Shown piece after piece: positions 43,901 to 51,613 of a stretch of DNA of 64,000 bases. The position numbers were made by a program, and so were the translations under genes. The stretch lies in contig ML682007.1 in the NCBI GenBank assembly GCA_007922195.1, positions 13,818,954-13,882,953 of the forward strand, read 5' to 3'. Position 1 is the first letter of the stretch. Each line of letters opens with the position of its first letter. Source of the stretch: Podocnemis expansa. Taxonomy: Eukaryota; Chordata; Testudines; Podocnemididae. Under the pieces are notes generated by a model. That model ran no database searches. It was given only the letters and a program-made list of their open reading frames with translations, and was not told the DNA's origin.

Positions 43901-45519
43901 AGTCAGAAAACTGTAGGATCATCAGGAGGACTGGTGAGCTGTTTGAGAAACATTAACCTGGAGATATACAGATGGTTAACTTTGCTGCAGCAAACGCATC
44001 TGTTATGTAGGTTCCAAGTGATACTTAATTTTGTAATCTCAATCTGTAATACATGCTGCTGTATCAAATATGTCTCCTTGTGGCCAGCTGATACTCAGCA
44101 GTTCTATTCTTTGACTGTGTCTAATGCTTAACTGTAAATCTACATATGTAAAAGTGATAGTGTGGTGAAACTGCTACAAGAGACCACGTTTCTCAGGCAA
44201 CCTTTTGCATCAGAAAACTACCCAAAGTTTTCTCAAACATATTCAGTATGAGTTCACTGTGTCTTTTGCAGCTGATTTTTGTTGGTTCCTAGAGTGTTTT
44301 TACCAGATTGAAGCACCTCAGCATGTTGAGTTGCTTTTACTAGGTAAAGAAATTTTGCCATCTAGTGGAGTCATAATTTGTTGTACATGAAGGAGGTAAA
44401 GGAGTGTTATTTAGCATTTAGGTAGCATTTTTCATCTGATGCTCTCAAAAACTAGAAATACTGATGAACTAAACTTCCCGCATGAAAGAAGAAAAAATAA
44501 TTATAGTAGCATTAGAAGTGTGCAGTATGGGACCACAAACCTTATGGTTGGTTGTCTTGTTGGGAAAACAAGTGATCTTTGTGTATCTTTTCCTTTAATC
44601 ATCTACTAAAATCTGACGCTAAAGTAATTCTGTTTAGAAAATTTCTGGGTCTGGTTTCCCAAAGATGTTTAGGGTAAAGAAGAAGATAAATTTCTTGTAT
44701 CACATTTCAGCAAAGATACATTGTGACTTTTTGTTCTGTGGCTTGGTCCTGCAAACTCCTGGTCAAGCAAGTGGTCCCATTGAGTGGTATTTTCGGTGGG
44801 TTTGGGACTACTAATTAGTGATGTTTTAATCAAATGTCTCTATATTCCATAAGGTTAAGTACAGAGAAGAGTATTGCTATCAAGTAATAATGTCTTTCTA
44901 TAGCACTCTTAAGAGATCTCAAATTATATGTACAAGAGATATATACTGTAATAGACCTGTAAACACACAAAATAAGCACCAACATGTTATCAGAGAAAAT
45001 GGTACCAGATCTTCAGTGATGTAATCATACATTTCCAAGAAACATGCCTACATTTCATAAAACTGTTCCTTATCTCCTTGAGTTTATCTTTTCTTGATTG
45101 GCTTGATCACTAAATCATTCACACTGATCAGCAGTTTAGATTTCTTTAGCTGACATCCTGATTTGTACAGCTAACTTGGCAATTAAGTTTACTCTTAAAA
45201 TAACTGTTCCTCATTCGTTACTATGTAAAGCCAAAGCTTAAATGTCGTCATCCAGAAACGAATTTATATTTAGTTAAATGCCACAAATGCTAAGAACCAG
45301 AGGCCTTCTCTGTAAGATATTGTGGGGTGAACTGTTCTTTTCTAAGTAGAGAAGAAAACATTGGAAATTATGTGGATTTTGTTTAACTGAACAGTTGTGC
45401 TTTTCCCTCCCTTAGGCTTCCTGCTGTTTCTCAGAGGATTTATCAATTATGCAAAGGTTCGGAAGATGCCGGATACATTTTCCACTCTCCCCAGGACCAG
45501 AGTGCTCTTTATTTACTAA
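19862..45519 (+). CDS. NDFIP1: NEDD4 family-interacting protein 1, complete
   Basis: Golgi/endosomal three-pass membrane adaptor that binds WW domains of NEDD4-family HECT ubiquitin ligases (such as ITCH and NEDD4) and promotes ubiquitination of their targets. Seven coding exons join in phase: 19862-19906, 35344-35431, 37098-37228, 38391-38478, 41087-41211, 43276-43342 and 45416-45519, with canonical GT/AG junctions. The 215-residue product (human about 221) has PPPY at 33-36, PPSY at 58-61 and LPSY at 67-70. Hydrophobic segments lie near 111-133, 142-158 and 173-190, and the C-terminus is RVLFIY. The start codon sits in a good context (GCGCCATGG). Variation is concentrated in the short N-terminus before the PY motifs, as expected. 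The gene appears intact. The paralogue NDFIP2 is excluded by the overall sequence and by synteny with GNPDA1. Confidence 0.97.
20148..20352. repeat. PLE-derived palindromic repeat
   Basis: The left arm (ATTTATTTATGGCGTGAGC, ATGGGAGAAAATCCCAC) is inverse to the right arm (GGGATTTTCTCCCACGAAAG, AGTGCCACAGGACTCCTTG, GACTAACACGGCC). The two meet near 20220-20240. It is in NDFIP1 intron 1, about 250 bases after the first donor, and shares the CpG-rich character of its surroundings. Confidence 0.75.
20353..21402. other. NDFIP1 intron 1, unclassified
   Basis: Ordinary intronic DNA without a recognisable repeat or exon-like frame. Confidence 0.6.
21403..21559 (+). mobile_element. hAT miniature element, family A, copy 1
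   Basis: Starts CAGGGCTTGACAAAATTGG and contains CCTGCAGTTTTATTTTTGGT then CTCCAGAGGGTGCTCC. It ends TTTTGTTGAGCTCCT. Flanking octamers CTCTACGG and CTGTACGG differ at one base. Copies 2 and 3 are at 22730-22885 and 62040-62194. Confidence 0.7.
22565..22591. repeat. (CTG)9 trinucleotide repeat
   Basis: Nine uninterrupted CTG units in NDFIP1 intron 1. This is a likely polymorphic microsatellite. Confidence 0.95.
22730..22885 (+). mobile_element. hAT miniature element, family A, copy 2
   Basis: Aligns with copy 1 through GGACAAAACTGGTTCACAGC, CCTGCAGTTTTACTTTTGGT and GCCAGAGGGTTCTC, and ends ATTTGTCAAGGCCTG. The flanks GCTTGTAG and GCTTATAT agree at 6 of 8 positions if the start is shifted by a base. 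The left end is slightly decayed. Confidence 0.65.
23429..23890. mobile_element. hAT-like element, GC-rich, 7/8 TSD
   Basis: The ends are CAGGGCCATCCCTAGGG and (reverse complement) CCGGGCTGTCCCGAGGG, 13 of 17 matching. Flanking octamers CCTCAGAA (23421-23428) and CCCCAGAA (23891-23898) differ at one base. The GC-rich interior generates several long chance open frames. A truncated relative begins at 6980. Confidence 0.75.
23891..26420. other. NDFIP1 intron 1, mostly unclassified
   Basis: A fragment at 25648-25760 (TGTCTACACCGCAAAAACCC ... CAGTGTAGATGC) belongs to a short repeat with GTCTACACTG-like ends. Otherwise no repeat or exon-like frame was recognised. Confidence 0.45.
26421..26597. mobile_element. 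hAT-like miniature element
   Basis: Starts CAGCGATTCTCAGCCGC and ends AAGGTTGAGAACCACTG, a good inverted repeat. The flanks CGCTACCT and CTCTGCAT match at 5 of 8 positions. About 177 bp, non-coding. Confidence 0.6.
26598..27104. other. NDFIP1 intron 1, nothing named
   Basis: AT-rich intron sequence with a 15-base A tract near 27040. No classified repeat. Confidence 0.6.
27105..27530. repeat. PLE tail with two copies of the short end repeat
   Basis: On the minus strand the unit appears at 27530-27365 (TTCCAAAGGGGTAGCAGTG to GGACTCCTGGTTTG) and again at 27200-27105 (TGAGACTTCACCCTC to GGACTCCTTGGTTG). Between them lies a segment near 27180-27260 (ATGTATGAAATGGAAATTAC on plus). This links the dispersed short repeats to a PLE. 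Confidence 0.75.
27723..28072 (-). pseudogene. PLE GIY-YIG endonuclease fragment, frameshifted
   Basis: Two overlapping frames (27776-28072 and 27723-28049) together cover the C-terminal module: TKAGTHPCNKPRCQLCPCVY in one and CQQCPSVLYIGQT in the other. The LYIGQT block is the YIG half of the GIY-YIG domain characteristic of Penelope-like elements. Decayed homology continues to about 27540. Confidence 0.75.
28256..28768 (-). pseudogene. PLE reverse transcriptase fragment, frameshifted
   Basis: The open frame holds the fingers/palm part with YTDD at the active site and the NIFMADLE and LDLSKQEIHFLD blocks. The segment LQVSGTPMSTCMAP, which normally precedes NIFMADLE directly, is in another frame (28417-28749), showing a frameshift in between. 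The fragment is not expected to be functional. Confidence 0.8.
28831..30065. other. NDFIP1 intron 1, nothing named
   Basis: No exon-like frame and no repeat that I can classify. Confidence 0.6.
30066..30370. mobile_element. hAT-like miniature element, 16/17 TIR
   Basis: The inverted ends CAGGGCTCGACAAATCT and CAGGGCTCAACAAATCT (reverse complement) match at 16 of 17 positions. The immediate flanks do not form a clear 8-bp duplication. The ends resemble those of the family A elements (CAGGGCTTGACAAA), so this may be a longer relative. Confidence 0.65.
30371..35343. other. NDFIP1 intron 1, 3' part
   Basis: Five kilobases with no exon-like frame. A block at about 31775-32640 has a different texture and may be an unclassified dispersed repeat, and 32640-32940 ends in CAGTGTAGATCAGCCC, a TIR-like sequence. 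No classification could be made. Confidence 0.4.
35344..35431 (+). CDS. NDFIP1: NDFIP1 exon 2 (first PY motif)
   Basis: The acceptor TTGTGTTCAG is followed by LQNEEEPGETVHAVSDAPPP and then YSSISGENA. It holds the PPPY WW-binding motif. The donor is GTAAAC and the exon ends one base into an alanine codon. Confidence 0.97.
36071..36162. repeat. Imperfect palindromic repeat (MITE-like), second copy
   Basis: The arms GATCCACAAAGATATTTAGG and CCTAAATATTTTGAAGATC pair around an AATTCCATTAAGATCATTGG centre. It is the same family as 11988-12073. Confidence 0.65.
36163..37097. other. NDFIP1 intron 2, 3' part
   Basis: Unclassified intronic DNA. The long frame on the plus strand has no recognisable similarity. 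Confidence 0.6.
37098..37228 (+). CDS. NDFIP1: NDFIP1 exon 3 (PPSY and LPSY)
   Basis: The acceptor is a CT-rich tract ending TTTGCAG. The exon encodes YFDYKDESGFPKPPSYNVAT then TLPSYDEAERSK to PLVPGR. The donor is GTAAGT, phase 0. Both remaining WW-binding motifs are here. Confidence 0.97.
37229..38390. other. NDFIP1 intron 3
   Basis: Unremarkable intronic sequence; no repeat classified. Confidence 0.6.
38391..38478 (+). CDS. NDFIP1: NDFIP1 exon 4 (acidic linker, start of TM1)
   Basis: Encodes EDDFVARDDFDDSDQLRIGN then DGIFMLTFF, ending one base into a methionine codon at a GTAAGT donor. The acidic linker leads straight into the first membrane segment. Confidence 0.97.
38930..39232. repeat. 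PLE-derived palindromic repeat
   Basis: The left arm (AGGCAGCCTTATTAGTC, GTTCAGCACAACAAAC, ATTTATCATACAAGCTTTC) is inverse to the right arm (CAAAGTGGGACTTCACCCC, AAAAAATAAATTTGTTAGTC). The centre holds a 39055-39135 segment like that inside the PLE tail. The right arm ends early. Confidence 0.7.
39265..39280 (+). promoter_or_regulatory. CTCF-like motif in intron 4
   Basis: CCACTAGGGGGTGCTA differs from a strong CTCF consensus (CCACTAGGGGGCGCTA) at one position. It is adjacent to, not inside, the PLE palindrome at 38930-39232. Confidence 0.45.
39440..39572 (+). repeat. PLE-derived short repeat, single arm
   Basis: CTGATGAAGTGGGACTTCAT, ATGAAAGCGTATGTTATAAAG, AAATTTGTTCCTCTTTAAAAG, then ACTAGATTAACACAGCTGCC and TTTGGAAC. 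Confidence 0.65.
40340..40556. repeat. PLE-derived palindromic repeat, TATACAGA subtype
   Basis: The left arm begins TTCCAGAGGGGTAGCAGTG, TAGTCTGTATACAG, GAGTCTGTGGCACC. The right arm is its inverse, ending TTTTAGGTGCCACAGGACTC. It is the second subtype, also seen at 15225 and 56441. Confidence 0.75.
40800..41035 (-). repeat. CR1-like LINE 3' fragment (antisense)
   Basis: TTCATGGATTCCAAGGCCAG, AGGACCACTGTGAGCATC and AGTTTGAGCTCCTCTACAGG resemble the reverse of the CR1 3' end, which in sense reads AGACTAGATGATC... as in the copy at 53130-54035. It ends shortly before NDFIP1 exon 5. Confidence 0.6.
41087..41211 (+). CDS. NDFIP1: NDFIP1 exon 5 (TM1-TM2)
   Basis: The acceptor TTTCCCAG is followed by (M)AFLFNWIGFFLSFCLTTSAA and GRYGAISGFGLSLIKWILIV, ending with R in phase 0 at GTAAGT. 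It carries most of the first two membrane segments. Confidence 0.97.
41212..43275. other. NDFIP1 intron 5
   Basis: Intronic DNA with the repeat described at 42847-43182 at its 3' end. The remainder is unclassified. Confidence 0.6.
42847..43182. repeat. DNA-transposon-like repeat with GGCTACACT/AGTGTAGACA ends
   Basis: Begins GGCTATGGCTACACTTG and ends CAGTGTAGACAAGGC, an approximate inverted repeat. Internal AGTGTAGAC and GTCTACACTG motifs occur at about 42913 and 43018. It ends about 90 bases before NDFIP1 exon 6. Family not identified. Confidence 0.4.
43276..43342 (+). CDS. NDFIP1: NDFIP1 exon 6 (start of TM3)
   Basis: A 67-base exon encoding FSTYFPGYFDGQYWLWWVFL then VL, with acceptor TTTTTTAG and donor GTAAGT. 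It ends one base into a glycine codon. Confidence 0.97.
43432..43622. repeat. PLE-derived palindromic repeat
   Basis: The left arm TTTCCAAAGGGGCAGTCGTG, CTAGACTAGTTCAG, AAACAAGCAAGGAG, AACTAACAAATTTATTTAT is inverse to the right arm AATAAATTTATTAGTCTTT, AAGTGCCACAGGACTCCTTG. The centre is AAAGCGTCTGATGAAGTAGG. It begins about 90 bases after exon 6. Confidence 0.8.
43623..45415. other. NDFIP1 intron 6, remainder
   Basis: No repeat or exon-like frame recognised, apart from a weak GGTCCTGCAAACTCCTGG palindrome remnant near 44745. Confidence 0.55.
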
Positions 45520-45521
45520 AG
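45416..45521 (+). CDS. NDFIP1: NDFIP1 exon 7 with stop codon
   Basis: Encodes (G)FLLFLRGFINYAKVRKMPD then TFSTLPRTRVLFIY and a TAA at 45517-45519. The exon ends two bases later at an AAAG|GTAAAT donor, so the rest of the 3'UTR is in another exon. Confidence 0.95.
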
Positions 45522-47239
45522 GTAAATCTTATGCATTTCTGATTTTTTCTAGTTATTTGGTTTTGTTTTACATTATTAGACAGTTTCTTTAGCCGGGGTC
45601 TGCTTTGCGATGATTTCACAGACCAAAGCCAGTCACTGATATGTTTTATTTCCTGGGCTCCCTGCTACCAGACTTATTCTAAGTCCAGCTTCCCAATAAC
45701 AGCACAGCACCAGTCTAATTTGACTTAGCGTGAAGTATAAAGTATCTGTTGCAGGGCTGATGATGGGAATTCTATATGCTTTAGAGTCCAAGATTTGAAA
45801 TACCAGAACAGATCCCTATTGCTTGGTGTACTCAAGTAACCTGGAGGATGCAACTTTAAAAACTAACAACATTCTTGAAACCCATGACATATCTTCAACG
45901 TGAGTTAAGGGTCACATACCAAGCCTGAGCAGAGGCATGTAGCAACATCTTTGCCTTGTCTCAGAACCAGGAATTTGTTAGAGTTTTCTGCATTACTTAT
46001 TCTCTGCCAGGTTCTGGGGGGGGGACTCTGAAAGCCCTTCCCACATGCCTTTAACCAGTTGTAATATCTTAGTAGTTCAAAGATATTTTAATATTCAAAA
46101 CTCACCCAGTTTTAGGTTGCACAGTAGCATGTCTTGTTTTTATCTTTTACTGAAGTCTTTGTGGGACCTTGATGAAAGCTTAAATAGGTTATTTTTCTAG
46201 AACATTTTCTTTGTATAGCAGATAATGGGTAGTGTTAACATCCGTTCTCTTGAGGCAGAAAACAATCCGTGCAAGTAAGTGGTTGCTTCTCAAATGATGA
46301 GAGCAACATGATGTTCCCTTCATAAGTATTATCCTGAACCTAGCTTTCCCCAGGGCAGGGCTGAAGTGATTATAACCAGGGCAGTAGCAGAAAAACAAAC
46401 CTTGAAGTCAGATGTTATTAAATATTTTGGCCTTCTGGAGCAAGGCTTTACCAGGAACCACATATAATCCAAATGATTGTGCTTTATTAAACTGAACCTG
46501 GAAACTCTGTAAAAAGAAATTGCTGTGCGGCAGGTTGTTTGGTTTTTTCCCCTCTTATGGTTTGTGGTATTCTCTCAACCTTAAATTCACATTGTCACCA
46601 GTTGTAGAGGTGTTTCTTTAATACTTGAATACTAAAGCCATTTTGGTCACAGCAACTCTGGTTTTTTCTTTGTGCTGGAATAAGTGACTTGATTGGTTTC
46701 TTTCTTGAAAGCAGCCCTTCATTTCTTATTGAAGCTGCTTGGCTCCTGGTAGCCTAGACCTCGAGGCCTACTTTTTTGAAATTCAAATAGTAATATTGTG
46801 TCCCATTTTGGGGTGCCCTCCTGTGACACCTTGAAGGTGTCAGTGTGGGGCCTCAGCACTTTTTGAAAATCAGGCCTCTTTAAAATGTTTGAAATTTGGC
46901 AACCAGAAACACTAGGCCCCTATGAAAGTGTAAGTCTTGATGCTTTTACATGCCCTAAACTGTATTCTGTGTGACTCTTCAGATAAACATATAATGCAGA
47001 ATTACTGAGGAGTAGAACATCCTACCTATTCTTTTCTTTTTTTCTGATGCCAGTAAAGGGAAGCTGCTATTTCACTACGTACCTTAATTTTAAAAATTTG
47101 ATTATGTATCTAAAAATTATTTATTACGGAAGGATTTTAGAGGTTAGCTTCAAGTTCACACACATGTTCTAGATACTGGAAACAGTAACAGGCACAGCGT
47201 GGTAACAGATCTTGTTCTTCTGACTCCTTGATGCAGACA
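45522..47239. other. NDFIP1 3'UTR intron, 5' part
   Basis: Intronic DNA lying between the stop-codon exon and the 3'UTR exon. No repeat or exon recognised; the rest of this intron carries the palindrome at 47240-47518 and the hAT at 49100-49309. Confidence 0.55.
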
Positions 47240-47518
47240 AGTTCCAAAGGGGCAGCCATGTTAATCTAGTTCAGCAAAAGAAACAAGGAGTTCTGCGACA
47301 CTTGATGACTAACATATTTATTTATCGCATGAGCTTTTGTAGGAGGAAAATAAATTCCCCCCCATTCTGTAAGTTCCCCCATCTTCAAAGCATCTGACGA
47401 AGCTGGCTTTTGTCCCACAAAAGCTCATGTCATAAATAAATTTGTTAGTTTGTAGGTGCCACAGGACTCCTTGCTTGTTTTGCTGACCCAGACTAGCATG
47501 GCTGCCCCTTTGGAACTT
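47240..47518. repeat. PLE-derived palindromic repeat, full length
   Basis: Ends GTTCCAAAGGGGCAGCCATG and CATGGCTGCCCCTTTGGAAC form an inverted pair about 280 bp apart. The arms contain TAGTTCAGCAAAAG and AACAAGGAGTTCTG. The centre has a CCCCCCCC run and CATCTGACGAAGC. This is the clearest head-to-head example. Confidence 0.8.
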
Positions 47519-49099
47519 GGCAACAAAAAACCAAGGAATTTCCTGGTGCAAAAATATAGGAGTTTCTGGCATGTGTTAGCCGTGTCTTTTTGATTGACTT
47601 ACTCCAAGAGCTCAGGTGCCCTGGCGTCTTATAACAGCAAAATAATGATCATCCAGAAATCATATCTGGATATATACAAACAGCCAGTGAGTAAATCAGA
47701 GCAACAGGAAAAATCTCTCTATCCTTTTCACTCTTCCCATAGCTCCAGGAGTGTACCCTCATCTTTATCTAAAAATAGCAAAGACTGAGCAAATAACAGC
47801 ATAGACTGACTTGTGGAAATCGGCTATCTGGGCTGCATTGGATGCTTCCAAAAAATATGGCACGTATTTGATCAGTTCCATGTAGTAATGGAAATCAACC
47901 AAATTCTGACTCTCTTTGGGCTGCATTGGAAATAAACTAGAATTCTTTGGCTTGCCCTGCAAAGTTCAAATTAGACTAAGCCCACCACAATTGCTGTTTT
48001 CTTATTTCTACATCTGCAGGGCCCATATAGTCTATGTAGGTGCTTTGTAAGAACAAAATGCCAGCTCTCCTAATTGCCCTTGTGTCACTTGCTTCACCTT
48101 CAGAGAAAGTTGACTTAGATATAAATAAAATAAGACTATTTTCACTTGGGTTTTGTTTTTTAAGATACCCTTGAAGTCTCAGAGAATAAATAGCTGTGAA
48201 AAATGCTGACCACTGTTGAGAGGAAAATATTACTTTTAATTAGTTTGCTTGCAAGTGCATTCCACCCACATTATAACACCATTGATGTGAGCCAGGCATG
48301 CTGAGCATAATAAAGAGGGGATATTATAAACAGGCTATTTGTTGTAATATTGAAGGTGGTTGAGTGGGAAGAATCACTACCTATATATTGGGAACCGTGT
48401 GAAGAAGTTAGTGGTGTAGTCACTGTTTACCTTTCCTTTAGAGTCTGGTGGTTTAAATTTGGTGACAGAGTTCAGCATGTCTTGTCCTTCGCCAAATGTG
48501 CTTTTACTAATTGACGTTGCGAGGACATGGAATGAGGAGAGGGTAAAAGATTACAAAGCAAGGCTCAAGGATCATTGCTTGCAAGTGGCATGTGAACCTA
48601 GAATGTGGATTTTCTGAGGATACTCCCTTGAGTTAACTTGAACTGTAAGCCAGTGTGTTTCACTTTAAAAAACCAAACCAAACCAGAGTTGTCCTTGTAT
48701 AAAATATAAAATCCCATCTGTGTGAGTAACAGATGTGCACAGAACACACTGAAACCTGTCACTGTGAGAAGGTGATAGTTGGTTTTAGTTTTCTGAGGGG
48801 AACGGTGGGTATGCTTTGTGCAAGCCCAGAACATTTAACAGTAAAATGAATCTGTCTGACTGCTTGACATGTTCTATTTAAATACTGTGTATTAATGGGG
48901 CATATTATCTGTCATTCCTGGAAACCTTCCTTGGACATGGTACATGCACTTGGCAGGCCAAATCAGCATCCCAGCAGCGGTATGCTGTAGGGGTACTAGA
49001 TTCAGACTCTTTGCTTTGTGCAAAATGTTCCAGACAGAGTAGCTCGGGTAGGGAGTTGAGGAAGTTTGGTTTCTCCAAGACCCCATATTTGTTGTAGAA

Positions 49100-49309
49100 C
49101 AGGGGTCTCAAACACCCGGCCCACGGGCTGCATGCAGTTGCTAAAGCTATTTCCTGCAGCCCGCAACAACACTATTGTTACTGATATTTGCAATATAGTT
49201 ATATGAAAAGGTTTCAGTGGTTTAGCCCTTAGGCTAACATACTAGTCCTCATGTGGCCCTTTATTAGTCCTCATGCAGCCCTCATGGTGATTTGAGTTTG
49301 AGACCCCTG
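49100..49309. mobile_element. hAT miniature element with exact 8-bp TSD
   Basis: Starts CAGGGGTCTCAAACACCC and ends GTTTGAGACCCCTG, with 14 bp of perfect inverted repeat. Exact octamers TTGTAGAA flank it at 49092-49099 and 49310-49317. It has the CCGGCCCACGGGCTGCATG phrase common in hAT MITEs. The element is 210 bp long with no coding capacity and lies in the NDFIP1 3'UTR intron. Confidence 0.9.
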
Positions 49310-50037
49310 TTGTAGAATGTAGCCATGACAGGACCTTTGACAAATCAAACCAAATGGGGGCAGGGGTCAAAGTCTGTGCTGTCGTCATGCAAATACAGGG
49401 TAAAACTCCAGTGACATGACGTGGGTGGCATTGTTACGGATTTACAGCAGCATAACCCAAGAGCAGAATTAACCTGGAGTCTTCGTTTTTCTGTTACTTT
49501 AAGTTCTGCAAGGGGTTTGAACCGAGTTTGAAATAGGCAGATGGGCATAAAACTACTGTGTAATTGTGCTCTCACTGTAATCTTCTAACTATATGTTCAT
49601 ATGCCTGTCATGTGTCTTCCAACATCCTGCACTCATTGTGAACTACATCCTTCTCTTAACCAAAATAACAGTCTAACTATAGTTTCAATATTCAATATCC
49701 TTCTCTGACAGATGTTTTCTGGCAAATGTCTTCCTGCGTTAATGAATTCTCCCTCAAGAAGTAACAGGACACCTGCAGGAAGTGAATCAAGACTCTGAAC
49801 ACAGAAGAAAAAATAAATCACCTGCTTTAAAATAAATAAATAAAAGTACTGTTGAAAAAGAGAAGCATTTCTTTCTATTTGTTTCTAGGTGTAAAATTTT
49901 AATAGTTAATGCAGAATTCTGTAATCAATGAATCATTAGTCGGCTAATGTTTGAAAAAGCTACTGCAGTCAAGTCTGTGATGTACTAATAACGCCTTATA
50001 TAGTATTTGTAGTATAGCATGAGCTATGCTCCTGTAG

Positions 50038-50051
50038 CCAGTAGGGGGCAG
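50038..50051 (+). promoter_or_regulatory. CTCF-like motif in NDFIP1 3'UTR
   Basis: CCAGTAGGGGGCAG fits the CTCF core consensus closely. It is inside the 3'UTR exon, near the gene's end. Confidence 0.45.
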
Positions 50052-50663
50052 TCTTGTTTTATTTCATTCTTCATCCTAAAATGATTCTGAAATCCTATAT
50101 TTTAGTGTAAAATATGTATAATGCTGCCTATTTTGAAGGGATGTTCTCAAAAGTTTAGAAGACTTTTGCTACGACTACACTTCTGCACATAATAGCTATG
50201 TGCTGTTAAATCTAAAACTGTGCTGTCTCGGCACCTGATGATAAAATCAGTTTGCCCAGTCGATTCTTTATGGTATCATCAGGGAAAATGTATTGTGGAG
50301 GTGGCACCAGTATTAAATTTTTTTATAGTCTTCTAAATCTTGCAGTATATTTTACTTTCATACTGCATACTTTTTGGACTATATAGGGAATTTCACAATA
50401 TATGTTGGTAGTGTAAAGCTCAAAGATTGCAATGCAACTTTGTATTTAAAAAAAAATTGACTTTGAAAAAGAAAGATCATCATTTTTGTTGTTGGCTTTG
50501 GGACTTTTGAGATGATCCCTAACACACCTTGCTTTTATAATTTGTGTTAGCAGAAACTGATGCATTATAAGTGTAGATTTAATGTGCACTTTTGTGCTTT
50601 CTGCCAAGTGGTAATTCACCTTGGAGTTTTACTATGTTAAAACTGTAAATATAGCGGAACGTT

Positions 50664-50669
50664 AATAAA
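50664..50669 (+). terminator. NDFIP1: Polyadenylation signal of NDFIP1
   Basis: A canonical AATAAA within GTTAATAAATGTCAC, followed within 40 bases by a T-rich stretch and TGTAGGT. This fits a poly(A) signal with a downstream element. Confidence 0.75.
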
Positions 50670-51565
50670 TGTCACTTATGTAGCAATTTTTTCTGTAGGT
50701 AAGCGTTTAATTTATAATATGAACTTCACTGGACTCTGTATATCAGCTTCTAGTACAGACTAATGTCTTGCAAACCAGTGTGGTACAAGAGGAACTTTTT
50801 CTGTTAGAAGAAAGTCTTATACACATCTACTATTTTCTGCAATTCAGTGTCTCTTTCCCCTTAACAGTTTGTCAAGTCCTTCTGGCAATGTCCAAATTTT
50901 GGCTATTCTTCTGACAGTTTCAAAATGAGTGGTTATGTGACAATTTTAAATTGTTTTTGTTAGTCTTGAATGTATAACTTTATCTGCTTGTCCAGTGATT
51001 TATTCATGGTCTTTGTGATTATACAGTTTTGATTAATGGCCGGTTGAACTGACAAAGATCTATGCAGGTTACACAGAGGCTTTCTTTTTGAACAGGAATA
51101 AGCATACACATTTGCAGCAGGAAAAATTAAGTTTATGCTGCAGAGTAAAATCTGCAGCATTAGGGACTTTAAATCGTATTTGCCCAAATTTGGTAGATTA
51201 GCCCTGAGTTTATTCTCTTGGCATTTTGTCCTTATTTGGTTTTGTATATTCAGAGAACTGGAATATTTTGCATTCCTGTTTCTGTTCATTTAGTGGCTGA
51301 AGACTCATCAGATGCCCACCCATAGTGTTCAATCACTCATTTGAGATATCAATTCTAGCTACTTTTTAAAAGGAATTGTTATTTTTAGTGTGTGTATAGG
51401 GATGTGAGGGGAATATTCTGTAAAAATTGGTAGGCTTGAAGGATCTGCTGTTGTTAAATGGAGTTCAACACTGGCTTCTAATTCCAAGGTCAAATAATTA
51501 TTTTGGGTTAAGAAGTAACTCTTACAGCAAAGCCACTTTATATCACACAGGTGGGTGGTGACAGT

Positions 51566-51613
51566 TGTGTGATAAATTTATGCATTATGCTGATAAATTA
51601 AATTTATCACACA
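51566..51613. other. Perfect 15-bp stem hairpin
   Basis: TGTGTGATAAATTTA at 51566-51580 is the exact reverse complement of TAAATTTATCACACA at 51599-51613, with an 18-base loop. It lies about 900 bases past the NDFIP1 poly(A) signal. Confidence 0.7.

Larger units (their letters stand above)
49712..50690 (+). other. NDFIP1: NDFIP1 3'UTR exon (exon 8)
   Basis: The acceptor CCTTCTCTGACAG is followed by ATGTTTTCTGGCAAATG, which closely resembles the start of the mammalian NDFIP1 3'UTR as I recall it. The exon continues to an AATAAA at 50664-50669. The cleavage site about 15-25 bases later is inferred. Confidence 0.8.
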
